Below are positions 1-6,974 of a stretch of 12,588 bases of DNA, piece after piece. Positions within the stretch are counted from its first letter, which is position 1; each line of letters starts with the position of its first letter. A model generated the notes under the pieces. The model worked only from the letters and a program-made list of their open reading frames with translations. It searched no databases and had not been told where the DNA came from. Location: NCBI GenBank assembly GCA_002428895.1, contig DIYC01000026.1, positions 2,451 through 15,038 of the forward strand, read 5' to 3'. A program made the translations under genes and the position numbers. Source of the DNA: Burkholderiales bacterium UBA6064 (lineage in GTDB: Bacteria; Pseudomonadota; Gammaproteobacteria; Burkholderiales; Burkholderiaceae_B).

Positions 1-48
1 ACCTCGCTTTTTTGGTTTTGTTACTTAGAAGATCATAAATATGCTTTT

Positions 49-507
49 ATGAAAAAACATATCTGGGTCGATGGCGATGCTTGCCCAAGTCCAATCAAAG
101 AGATTTTGTATCGCGCCGCACCACGGGCGCAGGTTCAAATTACTTTTGTCTCCAATCATTTTTTTCGTACCCCGTCATTCAAGTTAATTCGTTTAATCCA
201 AGTGCCTAAAGGGTTCGATGTGGCTGACAACGAAATTGTTAAACGATGTGCGGCGGGTGATTTGGTGATTACTGGCGATATTCCTTTAGCCGATCAAGTG
301 ATTACCAAAGGGTGTGGCGCACTGAATCCGCGTGGTTATTTGTTCACGAGTGAGAACATCAAAGAACGTTTAAACACACGAGACTTGCTGGATACGCTTC
401 GCAGCAGTGGCATACAAACAGGCGGCCCAGCCAGTTTGTCGTCCCGTGAAATACAAGCATTCGCCAATCAACTGGATCGCTGGCTTAAATTCAACCCAAC
501 AGAATGA
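49..507 (+). CDS. yaiI: UPF0178 (YaiI/YqxD, DUF188) family protein
   Basis: This 152-residue protein matches the UPF0178/DUF188 family in length and in all its signatures. The N-terminal DGDACP motif lies at residues 8-13, followed by [10 protein letters not shown] (about 55-64), [11 protein letters not shown] (about 71-81), LNPRG (about 92-96) and the late TGGPA / FANQLDR region (about 124-144). The conserved acidic residues D8, D10, D57, D60, D71 and D77 resemble a PIN-like nuclease active site. The biochemical role of the family is not established, so a nuclease role is inference. The ATG at 49 is chosen because family members begin just before the IWVD strand; the ribosome binding site is weak (AGAAG around 27-31, rather distant). 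The T-rich sequence before it (about 8-19) could be the tail of an upstream terminator. metY follows after 36 bp on the same strand. Confidence 0.93.
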   Translation: MKKHIWVDGDACPSPIKEILYRAAPRAQVQITFVSNHFFRTPSFKLIRLIQVPKGFDVADNEIVKRCAAGDLVITGDIPLADQVITKGCGALNPRGYLFTSENIKERLNTRDLLDTLRSSGIQTGGPASLSSREIQAFANQLDRWLKFNPTE

Positions 508-543
508 TACGATATCCATCCTATTCATTCAGGGGAAGGCAAT

Positions 544-1815
544 ATGAAGCTTGAATCAATCGCTTTACACGAAGGGTATCAGTCTGAGGCAACCACCAAA
601 GCCGCTGCGGTGCCGATTTATCAAACCACGTCGTTTACCTTTGACAATACGCAACATGGTGCAGACTTGTTTAACTTGGCCGTGCCGGGAAACATTTACA
701 GTCGCATTATGAACCCTACCAATGACGTGCTTGAAAAGCGCTTGGCAGCAATGGAGGGTGGTATTGCCGGTTTGGCGTTGGCCTCGGGAATGGCTGCGAT
801 TACCTATGCCATTCAATGTATTACGCAAGTTGGCGATAACATTGTCAGTACCAGTCAGTTGTATGGCGGTACGTACAATTTATTTGCCCACTCGTTGCCT
901 AAACAAGGGGTCGAAGTCAGAATGGTGTCTCACAATGACTTTGAGGGTTTTAAAAAAGCGATTGATGCGAATACTAAAGCAGTTTTTTGTGAATCAATCG
1001 GTAACCCAGCAGGTAATGTGGTTGACTTGGAGCGTTTGGCAGAAATTGCACATCAACAGGGTGTGCCTTTGATTGTGGACAATACCGTGGCCACACCTTA
1101 TTTATGTAAACCGATCGAATACGGTGCCGACATTGTGGTGCATTCGTTAACTAAATACATTGGTGGGCATGGCACAACAATTGGTGGAATGATCATCGAC
1201 TCGGGTCAGTTTGACTGGGCTGCCCATAAACAGCGTTTTTCTGTTTTAAATGAGCCAGACCCTTCCTATCACGGCGTGGTGTATACCCAAGCGCTAGGCC
1301 AAGCAGCGTATATTGGTCGTTGCCGAGTGGTGCCTTTGCGAAATACAGGGGCTGCTTTGTCACCCCTGAATGCATTTCAACTGTTGCAAGGACTGGAAAC
1401 TTTAGGCTTGCGAATGGAGCGGCATTGCCAAAATGCTGAACAACTTGCGGCATTTTTGCAGACTCACCCTAAAGTCAATTGGGTCAACTATGCGGCTTTG
1501 TCCAATAGTCCTGATTATGCCACGTGTCAAAAAATCACCCAGGGTAAAGCCTCGGGCATTTTGAGTTTTGGCGTCAAAGGGGGTATTTCTGCATGCGCAA
1601 GATTTATTGATTCGTTGCAAATGATTTTGCGCTTGGTCAATATTGGCGATGCCAAATCATTGGCCTGTCATCCCGCATCGACTACACACCGGCAACTGAA
1701 TGAACAGGAATTAAAAAAAGCCGGTGTGTCAACCGATTTAGTTCGCATTTCTGTCGGCATTGAACACATTGATGACATTATTCATGATGTGTCGCAAGCG
1801 CTTGAACGGGTTTGA
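544..1815 (+). CDS. metY: O-acetylhomoserine sulfhydrylase (PLP-dependent, MetY type)
   Basis: Cytosolic pyridoxal-phosphate enzyme of the Cys/Met metabolism family. It is expected to make L-homocysteine and acetate from O-acetyl-L-homoserine and sulfide, the direct-sulfhydrylation route to methionine. All 423 residues look intact, close to the usual 420-430 of the MetY branch (cystathionine gamma-synthases are nearer 380-400). Visible motifs are YSRIMNPT (Y52, R54, phosphate contacts), SGMAA (81-85), [10 protein letters not shown] (Y107 stacks on PLP), [10 protein letters not shown] (D179, pyridine nitrogen) and [11 protein letters not shown] with the Schiff-base lysine K204. The C-terminal [11 protein letters not shown] and [12 protein letters not shown] signatures are also present. 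A strong Shine-Dalgarno sequence (AGGGGAAGG, 531-539) precedes the ATG. It probably shares a transcript with yaiI. No SAM riboswitch fits in the 36-bp gap. It converges with the next gene across 9 bp. An O-succinylhomoserine sulfhydrylase is the main alternative. Confidence 0.93.
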   Translation: MKLESIALHEGYQSEATTKAAAVPIYQTTSFTFDNTQHGADLFNLAVPGNIYSRIMNPTNDVLEKRLAAMEGGIAGLALASGMAAITYAIQCITQVGDNIVSTSQLYGGTYNLFAHSLPKQGVEVRMVSHNDFEGFKKAIDANTKAVFCESIGNPAGNVVDLERLAEIAHQQGVPLIVDNTVATPYLCKPIEYGADIVVHSLTKYIGGHGTTIGGMIIDSGQFDWAAHKQRFSVLNEPDPSYHGVVYTQALGQAAYIGRCRVVPLRNTGAALSPLNAFQLLQGLETLGLRMERHCQNAEQLAAFLQTHPKVNWVNYAALSNSPDYATCQKITQGKASGILSFGVKGGISACARFIDSLQMILRLVNIGDAKSLACHPASTTHRQLNEQELKKAGVSTDLVRISVGIEHIDDIIHDVSQALERV

Positions 1816-1824
1816 TGGCTCAGC

Positions 1825-4008
1825 TTATTCATCAGGGCGTTGAGCAGACAATTTAGCTAGATCTGCTTTGCCCTCCTGCTGGGCTAATTCTCTGCCCTTT
1901 TTATCCACTGCAATCATTTGTTCTTCTTGGTTCAGTAGGTCGACTTCAATTTCTAACACTTGACGAAGTTCTGTTTCAGAAAGAGTTTGATCGTTTTTCA
2001 GTTCTTGAATCAAAGTCCGTGCTGGTTTTAACGTGTCATCAAAAAAACGTTTTAAAAATTGAATGGTACTTCCACCAGTGCCTTCAGCGCGACTTTGATT
2101 GGCTTTAGGGGGTTGTGAGAAAATGGCTTTGTTAACATATTGACCATGTCGTAAGCGATGTTTAGCCACCCAATATGAAATTTCGAGTAGCTTCACTTTT
2201 TGTTCGCGGGTTGGGTTTTGAAAGATTTCAAGTCGATTCACTTCCTCGTAGGTTTCCACCAGTGTTTGTTGGTGTAAGTCGGGCCGAGTCAATGCATCGA
2301 ACGCCAGCATCATGGAATCAATTGGGTCTTTCCCCAGCTGGGTATAGGGTAATTTTTTCAGCATCACTGCGCTGAGTTTTTCAAAGTAGTTTGAATCAAT
2401 TTCATAAGCCTGCCGTAGTTTGGCCACTTGGATAAACACATCGGCCAATTTATACATGCTGCTGTTGGCACCCGTTTGCCCGGGTACAGGCGGTGGTCGT
2501 TGGCCTACATAGCGTTGACCACTAAACGCATCGGTCAGTGTTTCGTCGCCCAAACCTTCGTATAAAACCCCTTGGGGTGGATATAACGACATTTCACTGG
2601 CAAATATAGGCGTGGTTTTCAATTGTGTGGCCAATTGTTGGTCAAACCGTTTAATACTCTCCATGATTAACGCGGGGCCGTTGCGGTCACCCCGAAGTGT
2701 TTTTTGTAAACCCCGCAATAAAATATTTAGTGTTGATTTCGATGGGTATATGCTAAGCCTGCTGGCGATGCCGCGTTTACCCTCAACGGCGGTAATGGGT
2801 AAACGAACTTTGGGGTAGCTCGATGCGGGCGTGTTGGTGAGCATGGTTTCAAACACTTTGTGAGCACGGCGATAGCCTTCGACCATTTTGTCTAGCCCCG
2901 CAGCGTTGCCTGCTTTGACTTGCTGGTAGCCTTCAAACACCGCACGCATTTGATATTCCATTAACACGTGATTAAAACGAAAGTTATGTTCGGGTTGATT
3001 GCCTGTCACATCATTAAAACCCACTGTGGTTTTAATGCGTGCAATGGCATCTAAAATCGCGGCTGGGTTGTTGTAATCCAGTTCATCGAATGTGCGTTGT
3101 AACTCGTTGGGTAATTCAGCGGGTAACAGTGTGTAGCTGTGATAGACAAATTCTTTTTGTAACAACCCAGTGGCTTGGTTGGCAATGGCTGAGATCACAG
3201 ACAGCGGGCTGGGCACAACGGGCGATACATAAGGCTCTTGATGCAGTGGGCCTTCGAATAAGAAACCTCGAATGAGCCATTGTGCAAACACGGACAGGTT
3301 TTGAATTTCTTCAGCAAATTGTTGCTTGTCCTGCTGTGTTTGGGCGTTTTTAAAGCCTGTTACTAAGTCTTTACTGGCTTGAATTAAGCCATTGTCTAGT
3401 TTGAAGACTTCATGTCGTAATAAATTGTTTGCCAGCAAACCTGGGCTGCCATCTGCTAGCTCAACAGGCATTTGTTCAGCAAGATCAGATAAAATTTTTA
3501 GTTGGCCTGACAAGGACTTAATTGCTTGTTTGGGCAAAAAGTCCATGGCGTTGATGTTTTCTTGTGGCGTTTTCCAAATGTAGCTTTGCAATTCAGCGAC
3601 TTCTTGAGACGAGAATTCAATTCCATCAATCATGGCTTTGTAGGTGATGCCTTTATTTCCTAAAGTAGGGTAGCTTCCATTTTTGGATTGTATGTTTAAA
3701 GAATCGGGCTCTATTCCGATGTGATAGGCGGGTTTGTTGTTGGGTGTTCTGTCGTTGTGTGGTTTTGAAGACGATTTTTCCGCTATTGTGCGGTAGCTGA
3801 ACAGTGGTAAAACTTGGGTGGTGGCTTGGGGTAAAAAAGTTATGAGGTGTTGTGGTGAAGTATTTGCACCTTGAACTAATGCAGGTGTAATTTGAGCCAG
3901 TGTATTGTGAAGGGTCGTGGTTTGTGTTCGTGGAATAAAACCCATGACTTGTTTGTTTGAGCCCACAACACCGAGAGCCATTACAGGCGCAATTGTAGAA
4001 AACTTCAT
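1825..4008 (-). CDS. Large indoleamine 2,3-dioxygenase (IDO)-superfamily-like heme protein
   Basis: This 727-residue protein contains no cysteine. Its C-terminal half matches the IDO heme dioxygenase superfamily by several ordered motifs. KVRLPI (R402) aligns with the substrate-binding Arg region of IDO (R231 in human IDO1), GVLYEGL lies at 480-486, and PGQTGANSS at 509-517 resembles the GQTGAQSS of microbial IDOs. RHGQYVNKAI carries H621, the probable proximal heme ligand, and EGTGGSTIQFLK (642-653) matches the family's terminal GTGGT motif. Human IDO1 has 403 residues; here there are roughly 250 extra N-terminal residues, an apparent insertion of about 60 residues between R402 and the YEG motif, and a charged, probably coiled-coil tail (about 660-727). 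The N-terminus (MKFSTIAPVMALGVVG) is only weakly signal-peptide-like. The start is supported by AAGGA (4015-4019). The superfamily opens tryptophan-like indole rings using heme and O2, but the substrate here is unknown. It converges on metY, with no pathway partner visible. Confidence 0.75.
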   Translation of the reverse strand: MKFSTIAPVMALGVVGSNKQVMGFIPRTQTTTLHNTLAQITPALVQGANTSPQHLITFLPQATTQVLPLFSYRTIAEKSSSKPHNDRTPNNKPAYHIGIEPDSLNIQSKNGSYPTLGNKGITYKAMIDGIEFSSQEVAELQSYIWKTPQENINAMDFLPKQAIKSLSGQLKILSDLAEQMPVELADGSPGLLANNLLRHEVFKLDNGLIQASKDLVTGFKNAQTQQDKQQFAEEIQNLSVFAQWLIRGFLFEGPLHQEPYVSPVVPSPLSVISAIANQATGLLQKEFVYHSYTLLPAELPNELQRTFDELDYNNPAAILDAIARIKTTVGFNDVTGNQPEHNFRFNHVLMEYQMRAVFEGYQQVKAGNAAGLDKMVEGYRRAHKVFETMLTNTPASSYPKVRLPITAVEGKRGIASRLSIYPSKSTLNILLRGLQKTLRGDRNGPALIMESIKRFDQQLATQLKTTPIFASEMSLYPPQGVLYEGLGDETLTDAFSGQRYVGQRPPPVPGQTGANSSMYKLADVFIQVAKLRQAYEIDSNYFEKLSAVMLKKLPYTQLGKDPIDSMMLAFDALTRPDLHQQTLVETYEEVNRLEIFQNPTREQKVKLLEISYWVAKHRLRHGQYVNKAIFSQPPKANQSRAEGTGGSTIQFLKRFFDDTLKPARTLIQELKNDQTLSETELRQVLEIEVDLLNQEEQMIAVDKKGRELAQQEGKADLAKLSAQRPDE

Positions 4009-4016
4009 TCTGTGTC

Positions 4017-4030
4017 CTTATTTAAATAAG
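4017..4030. promoter_or_regulatory. 14-bp perfect palindrome upstream of the IDO-like gene
   Basis: CTTATTTAAATAAG is a perfect palindrome 9-22 bp upstream of the IDO-like start codon. It partly overlaps that gene's Shine-Dalgarno sequence (AAGGA, 4015-4019 on the minus strand). It could be an operator, or could form an RNA hairpin next to the ribosome binding site. An AT-rich palindrome of this length is expected about once per window of this size by chance, so only its position makes it worth recording. Confidence 0.3.
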
Positions 4031-4093
4031 TTCTCGAAATTTCAGCGTGAATTTTAACAAGATCACGAGATAAAAGCTTTTGGCTGGATAGAT

Positions 4094-4321
4094 GTGTTTT
4101 TGTTGTGCACTAAAAGCGAGCAGCTAGAAAGGTTTATAAGGTTGTTTATAAGGTTGATTTTTCCTGTTGCCTTAAAATTATTGTGTCGCTTTGCAATGCG
4201 ATGTACCGCAGAGGATATGGTTTGCGTCGAGTTGTTTTCTGTTTGGCTAGGAGTAGTCGCGCTCATGTTAGTATTGACCGCTATGTTATTCATTGGGCGT
4301 TGGTTTAAATTCATCATTTAG
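4094..4321 (+). CDS. Doubtful small hydrophobic protein (possible membrane peptide)
   Basis: A 75-codon ORF with a GTG start. It has two hydrophobic stretches, roughly residues 14-35 (containing the repeated FIRL unit) and 48-67 (near-continuous V/L/A/I/M/F), followed by a basic end (GRWFKFII). This would suit a small membrane peptide. Against it, there is no clear Shine-Dalgarno sequence, the start is non-ATG, no family is recognised, and part of it is a recent-looking 12-bp duplication. The opposite strand (4063-4317) is also open, encoding a polar Asn/Thr/Ser-rich product, as expected when one strand is hydrophobic, so neither strand is confirmed. It could be chance. Confidence 0.2.
   Translation: MFLLCTKSEQLERFIRLFIRLIFPVALKLLCRFAMRCTAEDMVCVELFSVWLGVVALMLVLTAMLFIGRWFKFII
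4133..4156 (+). repeat. 12-bp exact tandem duplication
   Basis: The unit TTTATAAGGTTG occurs twice in immediate succession (4133-4144 and 4145-4156). Twelve bases keep any reading frame, and in the doubtful small ORF the duplication yields a repeated FIRL. It looks like a slippage or microhomology duplication. Confidence 0.9.
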
Positions 4322-4435
4322 CTCACTTTAAAACGAATACTGAGCGGCTAGTGTTTTATAGAAGTTCAATTGATTCAAATAAATTTTAAGATGTTTAGAT
4401 AAGATGTCAGCGGAGTTAACTATTTAGAGGGAAGG

Positions 4436-5833
4436 ATGGAGTTAGACTTATCAATATTTAAAGCCTATGATATTCGTGGAGTTGTGGGCAATACTTTGAA
4501 TGCAGAGGTAGCCTATGCTGTGGGGCGTGCTATGGGTGCCCTGATTAGACAAAAGGGCCAACATGAGGCTGTTTTGGGGCGGGATGGGCGACTTTCTGGG
4601 CCAGAGCTAAGCAAAGCCGTTGCTGAGGGACTGCGCGATTCTGGGATTGATGTGGTGGATGTGGGTATGGTACCCACGCCAATGGTGTATTTTGCTACTT
4701 TTTTTTTCGGTCATGGCAGTTGTGTTCAAGTCACCGGTAGTCATAACCCGCCCCGTTACAATGGTTTTAAATTGATGGCAGCAGGCCAAACTCTTTATGG
4801 TGAAACGATTAAAGGGCTTTACGACTGGATTTGTACTCACAAACCCAAGTCCTCAGATGGCGTTGTTGCCCAAAAGGGTCAATACCGTGAATTTGATATT
4901 TGGCCAGAGTATTTAAAAAAGATAGTCGATCACATTCGACTAGAGCGTCCTGTTAGTTTAGCCATTGATTGCGGTAATGGGGTAGCGGGTGCTTATGCAG
5001 AAAAACTGTATCAAGCTCTGGGTTGTACAGTTAAACCCATTTTTTGTGAAGTCAATGGCCATTTTCCGAATCATCACCCTGATCCAGCTGATCCCAAAAA
5101 TCTTCAAGATTTAATTCAAATCGTTAAAACATCCGATGCAGAGTTTGGTATTGCTTTTGATGGTGACGGAGATCGTTTGGGGGTGGTTACAAAGACAGGG
5201 GAAATTATTTATCCAGATCGACAACTCATTTTATTTGCTCAAGATGTTTTAAGTCGATGCCCAGGAGAACAAATTATTTTTGACGTGAAGTGTTCTCGGA
5301 ATGTAGAGCGTGTCATTCGTCAGGCCGGTGGGTACCCACTCATGTGGCGAACAGGTCATTCTTTAATTAAGGCGAAATTGCGTGAAACGGGTGCACCGTT
5401 AGCGGGTGAAATGAGTGGTCACATTTTTTTTAAAGAACGTTGGTACGGTTTTGATGATGGCTTATATGCCGGTGTACGTTTGTTAGAAATTTTATCGCGT
5501 CATCACAATGTGTCTTCGGTTTTAGAAAATTTGCCTAACTCGTTAAGCACTCCTGAATTACAGATTAAAACCCGAGACGGTAAGAATTTTGAGGTGGTTC
5601 AAAATTTGTTAGATCAAAGTGCAACTTTCTTCCCGGGGGCCAGTAAAGTCATTAGTATTGACGGGGTTCGTGCAGAGTATTCCGATGGTTTTGGTTTGGC
5701 ACGTGCTTCAAATACAACTTCCGTAATCGTGTTACGTTTTGAAGCCGATACGCCAGAAGCTTTAATCCGAATTCAAAATGAGTTTAAAAAAGCCATTTCT
5801 AGTCTTTTACCAGCAGCGATGCTGCCTTTTTGA
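4436..5833 (+). CDS. algC: Phosphomannomutase/phosphoglucomutase
   Basis: Cytosolic alpha-D-phosphohexomutase that interconverts the 6- and 1-phosphates of mannose and glucose. It supplies GDP-mannose and nucleotide-glucose precursors for LPS and exopolysaccharide. At 465 residues it is the normal family length and shows all four active-site loops: VTGSHNPPRYNG with phosphoserine S102, the metal loop DGDGDR (D242, D244, D246), the sugar-specificity loop GEMSGH (324-329), and the phosphate-binding loop RASNTT (423-428) followed by VLRFE. The start at 4436 is preceded by a purine-rich Shine-Dalgarno region (4426-4435) and the protein begins in register with the family (SIFKAYDIRG). The T9 run at 4699-4707 is read through in frame (FFF). 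The symbol algC follows Pseudomonas usage; manB or pgm could equally be applied. It stands alone, 123 bp before queE, so shared transcription is uncertain. Confidence 0.95.
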   Translation: MELDLSIFKAYDIRGVVGNTLNAEVAYAVGRAMGALIRQKGQHEAVLGRDGRLSGPELSKAVAEGLRDSGIDVVDVGMVPTPMVYFATFFFGHGSCVQVTGSHNPPRYNGFKLMAAGQTLYGETIKGLYDWICTHKPKSSDGVVAQKGQYREFDIWPEYLKKIVDHIRLERPVSLAIDCGNGVAGAYAEKLYQALGCTVKPIFCEVNGHFPNHHPDPADPKNLQDLIQIVKTSDAEFGIAFDGDGDRLGVVTKTGEIIYPDRQLILFAQDVLSRCPGEQIIFDVKCSRNVERVIRQAGGYPLMWRTGHSLIKAKLRETGAPLAGEMSGHIFFKERWYGFDDGLYAGVRLLEILSRHHNVSSVLENLPNSLSTPELQIKTRDGKNFEVVQNLLDQSATFFPGASKVISIDGVRAEYSDGFGLARASNTTSVIVLRFEADTPEALIRIQNEFKKAISSLLPAAMLPF

Positions 5834-5895
5834 TGAGTCAGTTGCAGTGCGTCTTGTTGCGGGGTAATCGTTAGGAGTGATTTCAGGGGACTTGA

Positions 5896-5924
5896 TTGTT
5901 TTAGTGTGTCTTTTTAGTTAGTAT
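5896..5924 (+). promoter_or_regulatory. Candidate sigma-70 promoter for queE-queD
   Basis: TTGTTT (5896-5901), a 17-bp spacer and TAGTAT (5919-5924) form a plausible -35/-10 pair about 33 bp upstream of the queE start. Both hexamers are imperfect (about 3/6 and 4/6 matches) and the region is T-rich, so this is a weak call. Confidence 0.3.
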
Positions 5925-5956
5925 GCTGTTTTTATTAAGAGGATTGTAGTTGCGTT

Positions 5957-6610
5957 GTGTTTACCGTGAAAGAAATATTTTACACCTTGCAAGGTGAAGG
6001 TGCGCACACGGGGCGAGCTGCTGTTTTTTGTCGTTTTGCAGGGTGTAATTTGTGGTCAGGTCGTGAGTCTGATCGTAACTTGGCGATTTGTCAGTTTTGT
6101 GATACCGACTTTGTCGGCACCAATGGTGTGGGTGGTGGCAAGTATGAGTCTGAAGAGCAGCTGGCTTTGGCTGTTTCTCAAGTCTGGAATCAAGGTTTCG
6201 GTGGAACTGAGGCAGTACGCCGTTTCGTGGTGTTCACAGGGGGTGAGCCCATGTTGCAGCTTACAGCTGAGTTAGTTGATTGGCTTCATCAGTTTGGTTT
6301 TGAAGTGGCTATCGAAACCAATGGGACTTTACCTGTATTGAAAGAAATTGATTGGATTTGCGTGAGCCCAAAACAAGGTGCGCCTTTGGTTCAAACCACA
6401 GGGCATGAGCTTAAGGTGGTTGTCCCCCAGCTAGGTCAAAATTTAGCGGCACTTGCTCAGTTAGACTTTAACCACTTTTTTGTACAAGCCAAAGACGTGT
6501 CTGATCCCGTTATAAAACAAAATAACCTGCACTATGCAACACAAATTTGCTTACGCTATCCGAAGTGGCGGCTTAGCGTTCAAACTCATAAAATAATCGG
6601 CTTACCATGA
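5957..6610 (+). CDS. queE: 7-carboxy-7-deazaguanine synthase
   Basis: Radical-SAM enzyme that converts 6-carboxy-5,6,7,8-tetrahydropterin to 7-carboxy-7-deazaguanine, the ring contraction in queuosine/preQ0 synthesis. Of 217 residues, the N-terminal KEIFYTLQGEGAHTGR and FCRFAGCNLW are diagnostic. The 4Fe-4S ligands are C30, C45 and C48, spaced C-x14-C-x2-C. This is the long cluster-loop variant known in beta/gammaproteobacterial QueE, not CxxxCxxC. The SAM-binding GGEPMLQ motif lies at about residues 95-101, and VSPK follows later. The best start is GTG at 5957, which matches the usual family N-terminus; its Shine-Dalgarno sequence (AAGAGGA, about 5937-5943) is unusually far, about 13 bp. The GTG at 5966 is a less likely alternative. 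The stop overlaps the queD start by 4 bp (ATGA), indicating translational coupling. queC and queF are not in the window. Confidence 0.94.
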   Translation: MFTVKEIFYTLQGEGAHTGRAAVFCRFAGCNLWSGRESDRNLAICQFCDTDFVGTNGVGGGKYESEEQLALAVSQVWNQGFGGTEAVRRFVVFTGGEPMLQLTAELVDWLHQFGFEVAIETNGTLPVLKEIDWICVSPKQGAPLVQTTGHELKVVVPQLGQNLAALAQLDFNHFFVQAKDVSDPVIKQNNLHYATQICLRYPKWRLSVQTHKIIGLP

Positions 6611-6957
6611 AAGTATTTAAACAGTTTACGTTTGATGTGGCGCATTCTTTGCCCGATTGGCCTGGTTTGCACGGTCACAGCTACACGGCTGAGGTTTGGT
6701 TTGAGGGTTCTGCAACGGATGGTTATGTCGTGCCAGAAGGGGTATTAACCCATCAAATTGAAGCGGTTCGCAGCCGTCTTGATCATACTTATTTGAACGA
6801 TTTGATTGATCTTCCAACGAGTGAAAACATAGCACGCTGGATTTGGCAGCAACTTTTTCCGATTGGTTCTTTAGTCAAGGTTCGGGTATTTCGTGGCTCA
6901 ATTGGTTTTGGGGTTGAATATGATTTAGCCGATGCCCGCGCTGAAGGCATGGCTTAA
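6607..6957 (+). CDS. queD: 6-carboxytetrahydropterin synthase-like protein (divergent QueD)
   Basis: A 116-residue member of the 6-pyruvoyl-tetrahydropterin synthase/QueD family (COG0720). It is expected to convert dihydroneopterin triphosphate to 6-carboxytetrahydropterin, the substrate of the adjacent QueE. The three zinc ligands are visible: H13 (FDVAH), H22 and H24 (LHGHSY). The LDHTYLND motif (D59, H60) and PTSENIARWIW (E73) are also conserved. However, the segment between the first His and HGH is short (SLPDWPG) and lacks the catalytic Cys that E. coli QueD has just before RLHGH. The C-terminal pterin-anchoring Glu (KET in E. coli) appears replaced by FRG (about residues 98-100). Cys-less short forms do occur in proteobacteria, so the variant may be functional or may do a related reaction. 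Translation is coupled to queE by the 4-bp overlap. It ends 17 bp from the convergent large gene. Confidence 0.88.
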   Translation: MKVFKQFTFDVAHSLPDWPGLHGHSYTAEVWFEGSATDGYVVPEGVLTHQIEAVRSRLDHTYLNDLIDLPTSENIARWIWQQLFPIGSLVKVRVFRGSIGFGVEYDLADARAEGMA

Positions 6958-6974
6958 TCTAAACCCCATTCAAA

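Larger units (their letters stand above)
4009..4435. other. 427-bp intergenic region between divergent genes
   Basis: This AT-rich spacer lies between the IDO-like gene (leftward) and the phosphomannomutase gene (rightward), so it should contain both promoters. It holds a 14-bp palindrome close to the IDO-like start, a 12-bp tandem duplication and overlapping short ORFs on both strands, only one of which is listed (doubtfully). I could not find a convincing -35/-10 pair for either flanking gene. The rightward gene has a good Shine-Dalgarno region (AGAGG at 4426-4430, then GAAGG touching the ATG). No RNA gene or terminator was recognised. Confidence 0.6.

Noticed and set aside
508..543. SAM riboswitch upstream of metY
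   Set aside because: The gap to the preceding gene is 36 bp, too short for the aptamer, and no such motif is seen.
565..1620. Short ORFs on both strands within metY
   Set aside because: They are fully contained in a gene with intact family motifs and have no ribosome binding sites or recognisable products.
4063..4317. 84-codon minus-strand ORF, Asn/Thr/Ser-rich
   Set aside because: It is antisense to the hydrophobic plus-strand ORF and its polar low-complexity composition is what the complement of a hydrophobic frame gives. The Shine-Dalgarno sequence is weak and no family is recognised.
5834..5956. preQ1 riboswitch upstream of queE
   Set aside because: No preQ1-I-like stem-loop with an A-rich tail could be drawn near the ribosome binding site.
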